A stretch of DNA of 41,590 nt, taken from Lautropia mirabilis (GTDB lineage Bacteria; Pseudomonadota; Gammaproteobacteria; Burkholderiales; Burkholderiaceae_B). Below are positions 30,418 through 39,728 of the stretch, piece after piece. The notes under the pieces are model-generated. The model made no database searches, had not been told where the DNA came from, and saw only the letters and a program-made list of their open reading frames with translations. Each line of letters opens with the position of its first letter. Positions within the stretch are counted from its first letter, which is position 1. The position numbers and the translations under genes are program-made. The stretch spans positions 1-41,590 of the forward strand of contig CAMCOS010000021.1 of NCBI GenBank assembly GCA_945876565.1, written 5' to 3'.

Positions 30418-30732
30418 ATGCGTTACGTCCTGTGGGCCGTTAAGCTCGTCGTGTTTGCCGTGGTTGTCTTGTTTGCTTATAAGAACATGACACCCGTGGA
30501 TGTGCAGTTCTTTGGTGACATGCAGTTTGTGAGCGTGCCGCTGGTGATCGTGATTCTGATTGCGTTTGTCTTGGGTACTGTGCTTGGCGTGTTTCTGATG
30601 CTGCCATCGACTTGGCGTGGCCGCCGTGAGGCAGGTCGCCTAAAGCGTGACCTCAAGCAAGCTCAAAAGGTCAGCGCGACATCGGCACAGACCTCAGCGA
30701 CAGCGCCTGACTCGGCTGTCAAGCCCCTGTAA
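30418..30732 (+). CDS. lapA: LapA family inner-membrane protein (DUF1049)
   Basis: LapA works with LapB in controlling LPS assembly. The 104-residue product has two transmembrane segments (about 5-20 and 42-62, VSVPLVIVILIAFVLGTVLG) separated by a KNMTPVDVQFFGD loop, the typical DUF1049 pattern. A basic cytoplasmic tail follows (WRGRREAGRLKRDLKQAQK). ATG 30418 has TAGGA at good spacing; the ATG three codons earlier has the same purines too close. lapB begins 19 bases downstream. Confidence 0.9.
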   Translation: MRYVLWAVKLVVFAVVVLFAYKNMTPVDVQFFGDMQFVSVPLVIVILIAFVLGTVLGVFLMLPSTWRGRREAGRLKRDLKQAQKVSATSAQTSATAPDSAVKPL

Positions 30733-30751
30733 AGTTGAAGGGTGCTAGAAC

Positions 30752-31978
30752 ATGACCTTTGAATCCTGGTGGCTGATATTTCTGCCGTTGCTGTTTGGGC
30801 TTGGATGGTTGGCGGCGAGGATCGACTTCCGGCAGATGCTCAGTGAGAGCCGCAATCTGCCCGACTCATATTTCAAAGGGCTCAATTTTTTACTCAATGA
30901 GCAGCCTGATCGCGCTATTGACGCATTTGTTGAGGTTGCCAAACTAGACCCCGAAACCACGGAGCTGCATTTTGCGTTGGGCAACCTGTTTCGTCGGCGT
31001 GGCGAGATGGAGCGTGCGATTCGGGTTCATCAGAGTTTGCTGTCTCGCGCCGATCTGCCTTCGCGTGAGCGTGAGCACGCCTTGCATGAGATTGCCCAAG
31101 ATTATTTGAAGGCGGGCATGCTTGACCGTGCCGAGATGGCCTACAAGGAGCTAAAGAACACACGCTACCAAGAGCAAGCTGCCCGCGCGCTGGTGCGTAT
31201 CTACGAGTCTGAGCATGATTGGCCCAAGGCGATTGAGGCTGTGCGCAGGCTAGGCAAGCTTGCCGACGAGTCTGTACCGCAATTGGTGCACTATCACTGC
31301 GAGATTGCCCTGAGCCATATAATGCGCAAGCCGCCAGAGTTCGACGCCGCGCGACAGGCGCTTGATCAAGCGGGTGCTGCGGTCGGGCAGCAGAGCGATT
31401 CGACATCCGCGTCGCGCGCTCGTGTGCTGATGCTCGAGGCTGCTTTGGCGCGAGCCTGCGGCGACGTCAAATCAGAGCGTCATCATTTATTGTTGCTGCT
31501 TGACGAAGCACCGGCTTACGCAGGCTTGATCGCCGCCGATTTGCAAAACAGTTTTGCGGCCACGAACGAATGTGCGCAGCTACTGGTGCGCTTGTCCGCT
31601 CACTATCAGACACATCCATCGCTGGATCTGTTTGATGTCGTGTTCAGGCTCATCTGGCGTGAGCAAGGCCGCGAGGCTGCCTGGGCATTTGCGCAGTCGG
31701 CATTGACAGTCCAGCCAAGCTTGTTGGGTCTTGAGCGCGCCCTGGCTGCTCAGGCCCGTGAGCAACAAGACGATGCAGTTGAGCCTGATGCAAGCTACCA
31801 GAGCCATGTTGGGCTGGTGTCGCTCGATCTGTTAAAGCGCCTGGTGGGTCGTCAGACGCAGCGACTCGATCGTTATAGCTGCCGCGTATGCGGGTTTCAG
31901 GCAAAAGCTTTTTATTGGCAGTGCCCGGGTTGTCATGGATGGGAAACCTACAGCCCCAAACGGGTGGAAGAACAGTGA
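30752..31978 (+). CDS. lapB: Lipopolysaccharide assembly protein LapB (YciM)
   Basis: LapB is an inner-membrane-anchored adaptor that promotes FtsH degradation of LpxC, balancing LPS against phospholipid. The 408-residue product has one N-terminal membrane segment (WWLIFLPLLFGLGWLAAR). The family start of the soluble part is SRNLPDSYFKGLNFLLNEQP. Several TPR units follow (DPETTELHFALGNLFRRRGE). A C-terminal rubredoxin-like metal site has Cys377, Cys380, Cys391 and Cys394 (CRVCGF and CPGCHGW). AAGGG precedes ATG 30752. Its stop overlaps the start of the heptose kinase gene by one base (TGATG). Confidence 0.95.
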   Translation: MTFESWWLIFLPLLFGLGWLAARIDFRQMLSESRNLPDSYFKGLNFLLNEQPDRAIDAFVEVAKLDPETTELHFALGNLFRRRGEMERAIRVHQSLLSRADLPSREREHALHEIAQDYLKAGMLDRAEMAYKELKNTRYQEQAARALVRIYESEHDWPKAIEAVRRLGKLADESVPQLVHYHCEIALSHIMRKPPEFDAARQALDQAGAAVGQQSDSTSASRARVLMLEAALARACGDVKSERHHLLLLLDEAPAYAGLIAADLQNSFAATNECAQLLVRLSAHYQTHPSLDLFDVVFRLIWREQGREAAWAFAQSALTVQPSLLGLERALAAQAREQQDDAVEPDASYQSHVGLVSLDLLKRLVGRQTQRLDRYSCRVCGFQAKAFYWQCPGCHGWETYSPKRVEEQ

Positions 31979-32961
31979 TGAGCCATACCAAACCCATGAC
32001 AACAACCATTAGCAATCAGATGAATGACTTGCCGGCGTTTCCGCGCGAGGCAGCCACCCGTGTGCGGGTGTTGGTGGTGGGTGATGTGATGCTTGATCGC
32101 TATTGGTTCGGTGAGGTTGAGCGTATTTCGCCAGAGGCCCCCGTGCCGGTGGTGCATGTGGGCAAACGCGAGGACCGGCTCGGGGGCGCTGCCAATGTGG
32201 CTCGTAATGCCGCAGCTTTGGGGGCGATAGTGACGCTGGCTGGCATTGTGGGGCGTGATGAGCCCGGCCAAGTGGTGCATGCCATGCTTGAGCAGGCTGG
32301 CATCACGCCTGAGCTGATTGATGATGATCACACGCATCCCACGACATTGAAGATGAGAGTGCTTGGACGCCAGCAGCAGATGGTTAGGGTGGATTTTGAG
32401 GGGCGACCCTCTGAGCAGTGCGTGCAGGCACTGACAGAGCGAGCAAAGCAGTTAATGGCCGACCACGACGTGGTCGTGCTTTCGGATTACGACAAAGGTG
32501 CCTTGGCTGAGGTCGCCGATCTGATTGGCAAGGCCCGTGAATTGGGGTTGCCAACCTTGGTTGATCCCAAAGGCGTGGACTACAGTCGCTATCGTGGTGC
32601 AAGTCTGGTCACGCCAAACCGCAGTGAAATGCAACAGGCGGTGGGCCAGTGGCGCGGCGAAGCGGATTTGGCTGCGCGTGCTCAGCAATTGCGCGAGCAA
32701 CTGGCGCTACAGGCGCTTTTGGTGACGCGCTCAGAGCAGGGCATGACCTTGTTCATGGATGATGCGTGTCATCATGTGGACGCTCAGGCCCACGAGGTGT
32801 TTGATGTCTCTGGTGCAGGTGATACGGTGTTGGCGACCTTGGCCGTTGTTCGGGGCACGGGCGCTTGCTGGGTTGATGCCATGCGCTGGGCCAATCGAGC
32901 CGGTGGCATCGTGGTGGGCAAACTGGGTACCTCAACGGTGACGGTGGAGGAGTTGCAATGA
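31978..32961 (+). CDS. rfaE1: D-glycero-beta-D-manno-heptose-7-phosphate kinase (HldE N-terminal type)
   Basis: This enzyme phosphorylates heptose-7-phosphate at C1 on the way to ADP-heptose for the LPS inner core. The 327-residue product is a PfkB/ribokinase fold: [20 protein letters not shown] at about 34-52, the GGAANVARN substrate region, and the ATP/catalytic motif [11 protein letters not shown] at about 276-286. The C-terminal adenylyltransferase domain of E. coli HldE is absent, so the second activity must come from another gene outside the window, as in other betaproteobacteria. ATG 31978 overlaps the lapB stop by one base with GGAAG upstream. An ATG at 32020 is an alternative. hldD overlaps by four bases. 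Confidence 0.93.
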   Translation: MSHTKPMTTTISNQMNDLPAFPREAATRVRVLVVGDVMLDRYWFGEVERISPEAPVPVVHVGKREDRLGGAANVARNAAALGAIVTLAGIVGRDEPGQVVHAMLEQAGITPELIDDDHTHPTTLKMRVLGRQQQMVRVDFEGRPSEQCVQALTERAKQLMADHDVVVLSDYDKGALAEVADLIGKARELGLPTLVDPKGVDYSRYRGASLVTPNRSEMQQAVGQWRGEADLAARAQQLREQLALQALLVTRSEQGMTLFMDDACHHVDAQAHEVFDVSGAGDTVLATLAVVRGTGACWVDAMRWANRAGGIVVGKLGTSTVTVEELQ

Positions 32962-33968
32962 TTATCGTGACTGGGGCAGCTGGGTTTGTGGGCGCCAACA
33001 TCGTGCGTGGCTTGAATGCTCGCGGTGAAACCAACATTCTGGCAGTTGATGACCTGACCGACGGCGACAAGTTTGTGAATCTGGTGGGTTGTCAGATCGC
33101 TGATTACCTCCACAAAACAGATTTTCGTCGTATGGTGGCTGATGGCAGCTTGCGTGCGGTGCGTGCGGTGCGCGCGGTGTTTCATCAAGGTGCTTGTTCA
33201 GACACGACCGAGCGCAATGGTCACTGCATGATGGATAACAACTATCGAGTCACACTCGAGCTGTTTGAGTGGGCCCAGGCCCAGCGGGTGCCATTCATCT
33301 ACGCATCATCAGCTGCAGTCTATGGCGCAGGTCCCGTGTATGCCGAGGAATTGGCAAATGAAAAGCCTTTGAACGTCTATGGCTATTCTAAGTTTCTGTT
33401 TGACCAAGTGGTGCGGGCACGCTTGGCATCACTGACTGCTCAGGTGGTGGGTCTGCGCTACTTCAATGTCTATGGCCCGCACGAGCAACACAAAGGTCGC
33501 ATGGCATCCGTGGCATTTCACAACATGAACCAGTTTTTGGAGCATGGCTATGTCAAGCTCTTTGGCGGCTGGGATGGTTACCCCGATGGCGGACAAAAGC
33601 GTGACTTTATCTCGGTCGACGATGTGGTCTCAGTGAACCTGCATTGTCTGGATCATCCACAAATGAGTGGGATATTTAACTGTGGCACCGGCCGTGCCCA
33701 GCCTTTTAACGATGTTGCCAGTTCGGTGGTCAACGCCATTCGAGCCGCCAAACGCCAAGATCCGCTCAGCCTAGATGAGTTGGTTGCGCAGGACGTACTT
33801 CGCTATACCGTGTTCCCAGACGACTTAAAAGGCCGCTATCAGAGCTATACCCAGGCTGACATGGGCGAGTTAAGAGCCGCAGGCTATGACAAGCCCTTCA
33901 AAGATGTTCAGACCGGTGTGGCTGACTACGTGCGCGATCAGATCGAGCAGGGACATCTGAAGCTCTAG
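32958..33968 (+). CDS. hldD: ADP-L-glycero-D-manno-heptose-6-epimerase HldD
   Basis: HldD inverts C6 of ADP-D-glycero-D-manno-heptose, the last step of LPS heptose activation. The 336-residue product has the NADP-binding loop [17 protein letters not shown] at the N-terminus, the catalytic region [21 protein letters not shown] with the YxxxK lysine, and the family signature [19 protein letters not shown]. It differs from relatives in carrying a triple Arg-Ala-Val repeat just before [11 protein letters not shown] (see 33153-33179). Its start overlaps the kinase gene by four bases (ATGA). Confidence 0.97.
   Translation: MIIVTGAAGFVGANIVRGLNARGETNILAVDDLTDGDKFVNLVGCQIADYLHKTDFRRMVADGSLRAVRAVRAVFHQGACSDTTERNGHCMMDNNYRVTLELFEWAQAQRVPFIYASSAAVYGAGPVYAEELANEKPLNVYGYSKFLFDQVVRARLASLTAQVVGLRYFNVYGPHEQHKGRMASVAFHNMNQFLEHGYVKLFGGWDGYPDGGQKRDFISVDDVVSVNLHCLDHPQMSGIFNCGTGRAQPFNDVASSVVNAIRAAKRQDPLSLDELVAQDVLRYTVFPDDLKGRYQSYTQADMGELRAAGYDKPFKDVQTGVADYVRDQIEQGHLKL
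33153..33179. repeat. In-frame 9-base tandem repeat inside hldD
   Basis: Two CGTGCGGTG units and one CGCGCGGTG unit encode Arg-Ala-Val three times. The repeat precedes the strand leading into the active-site FHQGACS loop. Copy-number changes would add or remove three residues without breaking the frame. Confidence 0.85.
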
Positions 33969-34001
33969 TTGCTAGCGTCACTTTGCTGCAGTTGTCGCAA
34001 C

Positions 34002-34055
34002 GGCGGTAATGGCGGTAATGGCGGTAATGGCGGTAATGGCGGTAATTGCCGTAAT
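34002..34055. repeat. 9-base tandem repeat, GGCGGTAAT x5
   Basis: Five perfect GGCGGTAAT units (34002-34046) are followed by one diverged unit (TGCCGTAAT). The array lies between hldD and the comEA-like gene, about 50 bases upstream of its likely start. The frame through it encodes Met-Ala-Val repeats, but a normal start with a Shine-Dalgarno lies downstream. Confidence 0.92.
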
Positions 34056-34107
34056 TGAATTGCTCGTCGCGCGGGTTCAACATAGACACCTAGATGAGGA
34101 GGTGCCT

Positions 34108-34542
34108 GTGTTGATTGTTAAGCTTCTCAAACCCAGAGATACAACCCAAACCAAATACCCGGAAGTTCTGCTGATCGCCACGGTGCTGCTTTACTGCGGT
34201 GCAAGCCTGGCCGCAGTTGACGTGAATGAAGCCAATGTTCAGGCGTTGCAGCAGATCAAGGGTATTGGTGCCAAAACCGCACAACGCATCGTGGCTGAGC
34301 GTGCCCGCGGGCCGTTTGAGTCGCTTGAGCATCTGTCTGAAAGACTTTCAGGGATTGGCCCCAAAACCATTATCAAGCTCAAGGCAGCGGGCCTGTGTGC
34401 GGGCTCCCCGCAAGTGCCTTGTCAGCAGGTCAATGGGGGTGCCGAGGACGCGGCGGCTCCACCGGTAGGCCACCGGGGTAAGCGCAATCACCGGGTGCGC
34501 TCGAATGACGTTGCAACGCCTGAGATCTTGCAGTTGCCTTGA
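34108..34542 (+). CDS. ComEA-like helix-hairpin-helix protein
   Basis: ComEA proteins bind incoming DNA in the periplasm during natural transformation; short ComEA-like proteins are widespread in betaproteobacteria. The product is about 144 residues with an N-terminal hydrophobic segment (VLLIATVLLYCGASLAAV), probably a signal or anchor. The double helix-hairpin-helix follows: VDVNEANVQALQQIKGIGAK, TAQRIVAERARGPFESLEHL and SERLSGIGPKTIIKLKAAGL. GTG 34108 or TTG 34111 sits just after GAGGAGG, which decides the start over the upstream ATGs in the tandem repeat. The C-terminal 50 residues are polar and probably disordered. A role in competence is not proven here. Confidence 0.78.
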   Translation: MLIVKLLKPRDTTQTKYPEVLLIATVLLYCGASLAAVDVNEANVQALQQIKGIGAKTAQRIVAERARGPFESLEHLSERLSGIGPKTIIKLKAAGLCAGSPQVPCQQVNGGAEDAAAPPVGHRGKRNHRVRSNDVATPEILQLP

Positions 34543-34651
34543 TGTCTGGGATGGGATGGTCTTTGCAAACAGTCTTGCCAGCCATTCAATACAATGCAAT
34601 GCATATCAAACGCAGAACCTACGACAGCAATCCAGGAAAGGAATGATCACC

Positions 34652-35566
34652 ATGGCTCAGGATCAGTATCTAACGCTTGAACAGCTTGTTGGCAACACAC
34701 CGCTTGTTCGCCTGCAGCGCCTGGCGGGCGAGGTCGGGGCACCGCGTGGCAATGTAATCCTTGGCAAGATGGAGGGTAACAACCCTGCTGGCTCCGTTAA
34801 GGATCGGCCCGCTTTGTCGATGATTCTCGAAGCAGAAAGGCGCGGGGATATTAAGCCTGGCGACACACTGATTGAAGCCACCAGCGGCAACACCGGCATT
34901 GCCTTGGCCATGGTGGCTGCCATGCGTGGCTACAAGATGATTTTGATCATGCCAGATAACCTGTCGCTTGAGCGCCGGGCGTCGATGACTGCGTATGGGG
35001 CTGAACTCATTCTCACGCCCGCTGACAAGGGCGGCATGGAGTTTGCACGTGATTTGGCGGGCCAAATGCAAAGCGAGGGCAAGGGCATTGTGCTCGATCA
35101 GTTTGCCAACCCGGACAATCCGCTGGCGCATTTCAAGACCACAGGCCCGGAGATCTGGGCGCAGACAGCCGGGCGGGTAACGCATTTTGTGAGTGCCATG
35201 GGCACGACAGGCACCATCATGGGCACATCGAAATTCCTGAAATTCATGAACCCCGATATCCAGATCGTGGGGGCACAACCGGCTGAAGGCTCGCAGATCC
35301 CCGGTATACGTAAGTGGCCGCAGGCCTACTTACCCAAAATTTACGATGCGGCTCGGGTGGACCGGTTTGAGCTCATTGAGCAGTCAGATGCAGAAGCCAT
35401 GGCCAGGCGATTGGCGGCCGAAGAAGGCATTTGCGCTGGCGTCTCGGCCGCCGGTGCGTTGGTGGCTGCGCTTCGGGTCGCGGCCGACGTCCAAGACTCG
35501 ACTATTGTCTTTATTGTGTGCGATCGTGGTGACCGCTATTTGTCCACGGGGATATTCAACCAGTAA
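34652..35566 (+). CDS. cysM: Cysteine synthase B CysM
   Basis: CysM makes cysteine from O-acetylserine with sulfide or thiosulfate. The 304-residue product has the PLP lysine Lys50 in GSVKDRPALSM, the TSGNTGIALA substrate loop, and a GTTGTIMGTSKFL glycine-rich loop. QPAEGSQIPGIRKWPQAYLP is typical of the CysM branch. ATG 34652 has AGGAAAGGA upstream; the frame is open to 34505, but those codons do not look like protein. The stop codon begins a 13-base tandem repeat. Confidence 0.95.
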   Translation: MAQDQYLTLEQLVGNTPLVRLQRLAGEVGAPRGNVILGKMEGNNPAGSVKDRPALSMILEAERRGDIKPGDTLIEATSGNTGIALAMVAAMRGYKMILIMPDNLSLERRASMTAYGAELILTPADKGGMEFARDLAGQMQSEGKGIVLDQFANPDNPLAHFKTTGPEIWAQTAGRVTHFVSAMGTTGTIMGTSKFLKFMNPDIQIVGAQPAEGSQIPGIRKWPQAYLPKIYDAARVDRFELIEQSDAEAMARRLAAEEGICAGVSAAGALVAALRVAADVQDSTIVFIVCDRGDRYLSTGIFNQ

Positions 35567-35600
35567 GTGCTTGGAGTAAGTGCTTGGAGTAAGTGCTAGG
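35564..35600. repeat. 13-base tandem repeat starting at the cysM stop
   Basis: Two perfect TAAGTGCTTGGAG units are followed by a partial third (TAAGTGCTAGG). The first TAA is the cysM stop codon. A near-palindrome, CTAGGCC with GGGCTAG and one mismatch (35596-35612), immediately follows and could act in termination between the converging cysM and mltB. Confidence 0.88.
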
Positions 35601-35648
35601 CCGGTGGGCTAGTGCTCTACTGGCGCTGTGAAAGTGATGTCTGATCAC

Positions 35649-36830
35649 TCACTGTACAAGCGCTTGTGCCAAGTCCGCCACCGCAGTGGCATAGAAGTAG
35701 CTACGGTTGTATTGCGTGAGCGCAAAAAAGTTGGGAGTGGCTGTGCGCAACTGCACCGTGTCTTGGGCTGGCAGCGGCAGGTCAATGACACCGAGCGGAT
35801 AGTTGGTCCAGACGCCTGCTTGCGCGCCTGGGTCAAGCGTGGCGCCAGCGGCCTTGAGCGTGTCCCAACTCAGGGTGGGTGTTAGCCCGCCTTCAACGAG
35901 TTCGCCAGCTTGTGCTGGCAGCGCAACCGGGGCAAATACCGCCAGCCCCTCGATCCAGCCATGAGCTTTCAGAAAGTTCGCCACCGACAGAATGGCATCA
36001 TTGACATTGCTCTGAAGGTCAATACGGGCTGAGGTGGGGTCACTGGCCACGGCCCAGCGTTTGATGCTCGTGGGCATGAATTGCGGGATGCCCATGGCCC
36101 CGGCAAACGAACCGAGTTGCCGTTTGGCGTCGACTTTGCCCTGGTAATTCAGCTCAATGAAATCGGCAAGTTGCCCCTGGAACATCTCGATGCGGTCAGG
36201 TCGCAGCGGGTCAGGGTAGTCAAATGAGAGCGTGGTCAGCGCGTCCAGCACTCGGTAGTTACCCATGTACTGACCATAGAGTGTTTCCACGCCAATGATG
36301 GCTGCGATGATATTGGCTGGCACGCCAAACTGGGCTTGAGCCAATCTGAGCGCTTGTTCGTGCTTGGCCATGAAAGCTTTCCCAGCGTTGATGCGGATGG
36401 GTTCGACGAAGTTGTTGCGGTAGCTTGTCCAGTTCTTGGGCGACACCGGCTTACCGGGTTCGGGTGGGGTCATGAGTCGAATCGCTGCGGGCAGGCGGCG
36501 TGCCTGAGCCAACAGTGCGTTGACGTCTTGAGGTGGCAGGTTGCGCTCACGGGCAACGGTGCTCGCAAAGGCTTGGACCTCAGGTCTGGCCATATAGCCC
36601 TGGTTGGGCGACTCATGGGGGGCGCTAGCCGCCGCGGTGGTGCTGGGGGCTGAGCGAGTTGTTTGAGCTGAGGCAACAACTGAGGCACCAACCACAGCCT
36701 GACTGGCGCCTTGGGCTTGTGGCGCGGGAGTAGAAGCTTTGTCTAATCTCAAGTCGGCTGCAGGGGTGGAGCATCCCATGAGCCCCAATAAGAGCGATAA
36801 TGGTAAAAAATAATTAATAGCCTTGGGCAT
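35649..36830 (-). CDS. mltB: Lytic murein transglycosylase B (lipoprotein)
   Basis: MltB cleaves glycan strands of peptidoglycan to 1,6-anhydro ends. The 393-residue product has a lipoprotein signal (FLPLSLLLGLMGCS, lipobox LMGC). A low-complexity Ala/Ser/Pro/Thr linker runs to about residue 75, followed by the catalytic domain. The catalytic glutamate is Glu182 in IIGVETLYGQYMG, and FAGAMGIPQFMPTSIKRWAV is the family-3 lytic transglycosylase signature. The C-terminus (RTATPNFFALTQYNRSYFYA) matches MltB. It converges with cysM and starts nine bases from the divergent deacylase gene, so its promoter must lie inside that neighbour. Confidence 0.95.
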   Translation of the reverse strand: MPKAINYFLPLSLLLGLMGCSTPAADLRLDKASTPAPQAQGASQAVVGASVVASAQTTRSAPSTTAAASAPHESPNQGYMARPEVQAFASTVARERNLPPQDVNALLAQARRLPAAIRLMTPPEPGKPVSPKNWTSYRNNFVEPIRINAGKAFMAKHEQALRLAQAQFGVPANIIAAIIGVETLYGQYMGNYRVLDALTTLSFDYPDPLRPDRIEMFQGQLADFIELNYQGKVDAKRQLGSFAGAMGIPQFMPTSIKRWAVASDPTSARIDLQSNVNDAILSVANFLKAHGWIEGLAVFAPVALPAQAGELVEGGLTPTLSWDTLKAAGATLDPGAQAGVWTNYPLGVIDLPLPAQDTVQLRTATPNFFALTQYNRSYFYATAVADLAQALVQ

Positions 36831-36839
36831 AAAGACCTC

Positions 36840-37766
36840 ATGGAGACACTATTTCTAACCCACCCGGTCTGTCGTCTGCACGACATGGGACAAGCGCACC
36901 CGGAGTGCCCCGAGCGGCTTGATGCCATCTCGGATCAACTGCTTACCAGTGGCATTATCAACTACATCCAGACCGCAGAGGTAACTGCGCCTGCAACTGA
37001 TGCAGATTTACTACGGGTTCATGCACAAGCCCATCTGGATCGCTTGGCGAGCTGGTTGCCTGCCCAAGGTGTGTACGACATTGATGGTGATACGTCGATG
37101 AGTCCACATACGCTAGATGCTGCTCGCTACGCGGCGGGCGGTGTAATTCAGGCGGTTGATGCGGTCATGGCAGGCGCGGCGGCCAACGCGTTTTGTGCGG
37201 TTCGTCCACCCGGTCATCATGCTTCTGTGGCGCGCGCCATGGGGTTTTGTTTTTTTAATAACATTGCCGTTGGCGTTGCGCACGCGTTGGCTAACCATGG
37301 TCTGTCACGCGTGGCGATCATTGATTTTGATGTGCACCATGGCAATGGCACTGAAGCGATATTTGCCGGGGATGAGCGCGTATTGATGTGCAGTTATTTC
37401 CAGCACCCACTCTTTCCAGACTGTGGCGTGCATGACCCCGCCCCCAATATGTGCAATATCCCGGTCGACGCCTATACGCGGGGTGATCGCATCCGGGAGC
37501 TCGTAACCGAGCAATGGTTACCCCGTCTAGAGGCTCATGCGCCCGAGATGATCTTTATTTCGGCTGGGTTTGATGCCCACCGCGAAGACGACATGGCCCA
37601 GCTAGGTTTAGTTGAAGCCGACTATGTATGGATGACCGAGCAGTTGATGGCAGTGGCCGACAGACACGCCAGCGGACGTATCGTAAGCGCACTTGAGGGC
37701 GGTTACAACCTGTCCGCACTGGCACGCAGTGTGGTTGCCCATGTGCGGACCCTGGCAAAGTTGTAG
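36840..37766 (+). CDS. Histone deacetylase-family amidohydrolase
   Basis: Bacterial HDAC-like enzymes remove acyl groups from lysine, polyamines or acetoin-related substrates through a zinc-water mechanism. The 308-residue product has MGQAHPECPERLDAI near the N-terminus, the His-His pair 126/127 in RPPGHHA, and IIDFDVHHGNGTEAIF with zinc ligands Asp164 and His166. SAGFDAHRED carries the third zinc ligand, and LEGGYNL is present. The start METLFLTHPVCRLHDMG fits the family. The substrate is unknown; AcuC-like or acetylpolyamine deacetylase are both possible. It begins only nine bases from mltB on the opposite strand. Confidence 0.9.
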   Translation: METLFLTHPVCRLHDMGQAHPECPERLDAISDQLLTSGIINYIQTAEVTAPATDADLLRVHAQAHLDRLASWLPAQGVYDIDGDTSMSPHTLDAARYAAGGVIQAVDAVMAGAAANAFCAVRPPGHHASVARAMGFCFFNNIAVGVAHALANHGLSRVAIIDFDVHHGNGTEAIFAGDERVLMCSYFQHPLFPDCGVHDPAPNMCNIPVDAYTRGDRIRELVTEQWLPRLEAHAPEMIFISAGFDAHREDDMAQLGLVEADYVWMTEQLMAVADRHASGRIVSALEGGYNLSALARSVVAHVRTLAKL

Positions 37767-37919
37767 AATCGGTCGTAACAAGACAGAAAAATCCATGCCC
37801 CCTGCAATGGCGGGTGGTGCCTCGGGGGAGAATCACCACAGCGCGGTCGTCTGAGACACGCTCATTTCTGGGTTTACGCTGTCTGATCTTGTTTGAAGAC
37901 CCATACTGGAGATTGCTCG

Positions 37920-38669
37920 ATGAAGGTCCTGGTGCCTGTAAAACGCGTGGTGGACTATAACGTCAAGGTCCGTGTCAAGTCTGATCAGACCGGCGTGGAT
38001 ATCGCCAACGTGAAAATGTCCATGAATCCGTTTGACGAGATTGCCGTTGAAGAGGCGGTGCGCCTGAAAGAAAAAGGCGCGGTCAGTGAAATCATCGCTG
38101 TTTCTTGCGGCGTTACCCAATGCCAGGAGACGTTGCGCACGGCCATGGCCATTGGGGCGGATCGTGCCATTCTGGTGCAAACCGACGAAGAGTTGCAGCC
38201 ACTGGCTGTGGCCAAAATTCTGAAGTCAATCGCAGAAAAGGAGCAGCCTGAACTCGTCATTCTTGGCAAACAAGCCATTGATGATGATGCCAACCAGACG
38301 GGCCAGATGCTCGCAGCGCTTTTGGGTTGGCCGCAAGCGACATTTGCCAGCAAGGTCGAGGTTGCTGATGGCAAAGCCACCGTCACACGCGAGGTCGATG
38401 GTGGTCTTGAAACTTTGGCGCTGACGCTGCCGGCCATTGTGACCACCGACTTGCGGCTCAATGAGCCGCGCTATGTCACGCTGCCTAACATCATGAAGGC
38501 CAAGAAAAAGCAGCTCGACACGGTGTCTCCAGCCGATCTGGGCGTTGATGCAGCCCCGCGCTTAAAGACACTGAAAGTCTCTGAGCCACCAAGCCGTTTG
38601 GCTGGCATTAAAGTGCCTGATGTGGCGGCATTGGTGGATAAACTTAAAAATGAAGCGAAGGTGGTGTAG
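37920..38669 (+). CDS. etfB: Electron transfer flavoprotein subunit beta
   Basis: EtfB with EtfA carries electrons from acyl-CoA and other dehydrogenases to ETF-ubiquinone oxidoreductase. The 249-residue product begins [20 protein letters not shown] and contains [20 protein letters not shown], plus [20 protein letters not shown] in the AMP-binding region. The frame is open nine codons upstream, but GGAG lies at good distance from ATG 37920. The leader upstream includes a GTGGTG/CACCAC pairing (37814-37839) of unknown use. etfA follows after only three bases. Confidence 0.96.
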   Translation: MKVLVPVKRVVDYNVKVRVKSDQTGVDIANVKMSMNPFDEIAVEEAVRLKEKGAVSEIIAVSCGVTQCQETLRTAMAIGADRAILVQTDEELQPLAVAKILKSIAEKEQPELVILGKQAIDDDANQTGQMLAALLGWPQATFASKVEVADGKATVTREVDGGLETLALTLPAIVTTDLRLNEPRYVTLPNIMKAKKKQLDTVSPADLGVDAAPRLKTLKVSEPPSRLAGIKVPDVAALVDKLKNEAKVV

Positions 38670-38672
38670 ATC

Positions 38673-39602
38673 ATGTCCGTACTCGTCATTGCAGAACACG
38701 ACAACGCGCAACTCAAAGGCGCAACGCTAAACGTCATCGCCGCAGCGGCCAAGATTGACGCGGATGTGCACGTGTTGGTGGCCGGTCATGGCGCACAGGC
38801 TGTGGCTGATCAGGCGGCCAAGGCAGCTGGTGTAAGCAAGGTGCTGTTGGCTGACGGTCAAACGCTTGCCGATGCACTTGCAGAAAACGTGGCCGAGCAA
38901 GTGCTCGCCGTGGCTGGCAATTACAGCCACATCCTGTTTCCAGCCACCGTGTCTGGCAAGAATGTGGCGCCGCGCGTGGCTGCCAGACTCGACGTCGCGC
39001 AGGTCTCTGATATCACGGCGGTTATTTCGCCCGATACGTTTGAGCGCCCGATTTATGCCGGTAATGCGATTGCCACGGTGCAGTCGCAAGACGCCAAGAA
39101 AGTGCTGACGGTGCGCACCACGGCGTTTGATGCTGTGTCAGCCGAGGGTGGCAGTGCAGCGATTGAAACATTGGCTGCGGTTGCTGATCATGGCCGAGCG
39201 AGTTTTGTGGGGCGTGAGCTTGCCAAGAACGACCGGCCGGAGCTTGCGGGTGCCGGCGTGGTTGTCTCTGGTGGTCGTGGTATCGGTAGCGCAGAGAATT
39301 TCAAAATCCTTGAGCCTTTGGCAGACAAGCTAGGCGCAGCACTCGGTGCCTCGCGTGCGGCCGTCGATGCGGGTTTTGCGCCCAATGACTGGCAGGTTGG
39401 TCAGACTGGCAAGATTGTTGCGCCGCAGCTTTATGTTGCAGTCGGTATTTCCGGTGCCATCCAGCATTTGGCGGGCATGAAGGACTCCAAGGTGATCGTG
39501 GCTATCAATAAAGATGAAGAGGCCCCGATATTTGGGGTGGCTGACTACGGTTTGGTTGCGGACTTGTTTCAGGCTGTGCCTGAACTGGAAAAAAGCATTT
39601 GA
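38673..39602 (+). CDS. etfA: Electron transfer flavoprotein subunit alpha
   Basis: EtfA holds the redox-active FAD of the ETF heterodimer. The 309-residue product has an N-terminal nucleotide-like domain ([19 protein letters not shown]). The C-terminal FAD domain signature is [14 protein letters not shown], then [38 protein letters not shown] and the conserved [20 protein letters not shown] strong terminator follows 31 bases after the stop, so etfBA is a self-contained operon. Confidence 0.97.
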   Translation: MSVLVIAEHDNAQLKGATLNVIAAAAKIDADVHVLVAGHGAQAVADQAAKAAGVSKVLLADGQTLADALAENVAEQVLAVAGNYSHILFPATVSGKNVAPRVAARLDVAQVSDITAVISPDTFERPIYAGNAIATVQSQDAKKVLTVRTTAFDAVSAEGGSAAIETLAAVADHGRASFVGRELAKNDRPELAGAGVVVSGGRGIGSAENFKILEPLADKLGAALGASRAAVDAGFAPNDWQVGQTGKIVAPQLYVAVGISGAIQHLAGMKDSKVIVAINKDEEAPIFGVADYGLVADLFQAVPELEKSI

Positions 39603-39633
39603 TCCGAACGGCGAGGTAATGCCGGTCAACGAA

Positions 39634-39660
39634 ACAAAGGCCAGCGTCGCTGGCCTTTGT
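39634..39660 (+). terminator. Terminator hairpin after etfBA
   Basis: A perfect 12-base stem, ACAAAGGCCAGC with GCTGGCCTTTGT, encloses the three-base loop GTC and is followed by GCTTTG. Strong GC pairing and position directly after etfA support termination; the T-run is short. Confidence 0.8.
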
Positions 39661-39728
39661 GCTTTGTAGGGGCGTGTCCACTGATGCAGCGTATCCATCG
39701 AGATTGGAATCGTACTGAACTTCTCGCC

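Noticed and set aside
34009-34107. Met-Ala-Val repeat protein start for the comEA-like gene
   Set aside because: The repeat is a DNA tandem array; a GAGGAGG site with GTG/TTG start lies downstream and gives a normal signal sequence.
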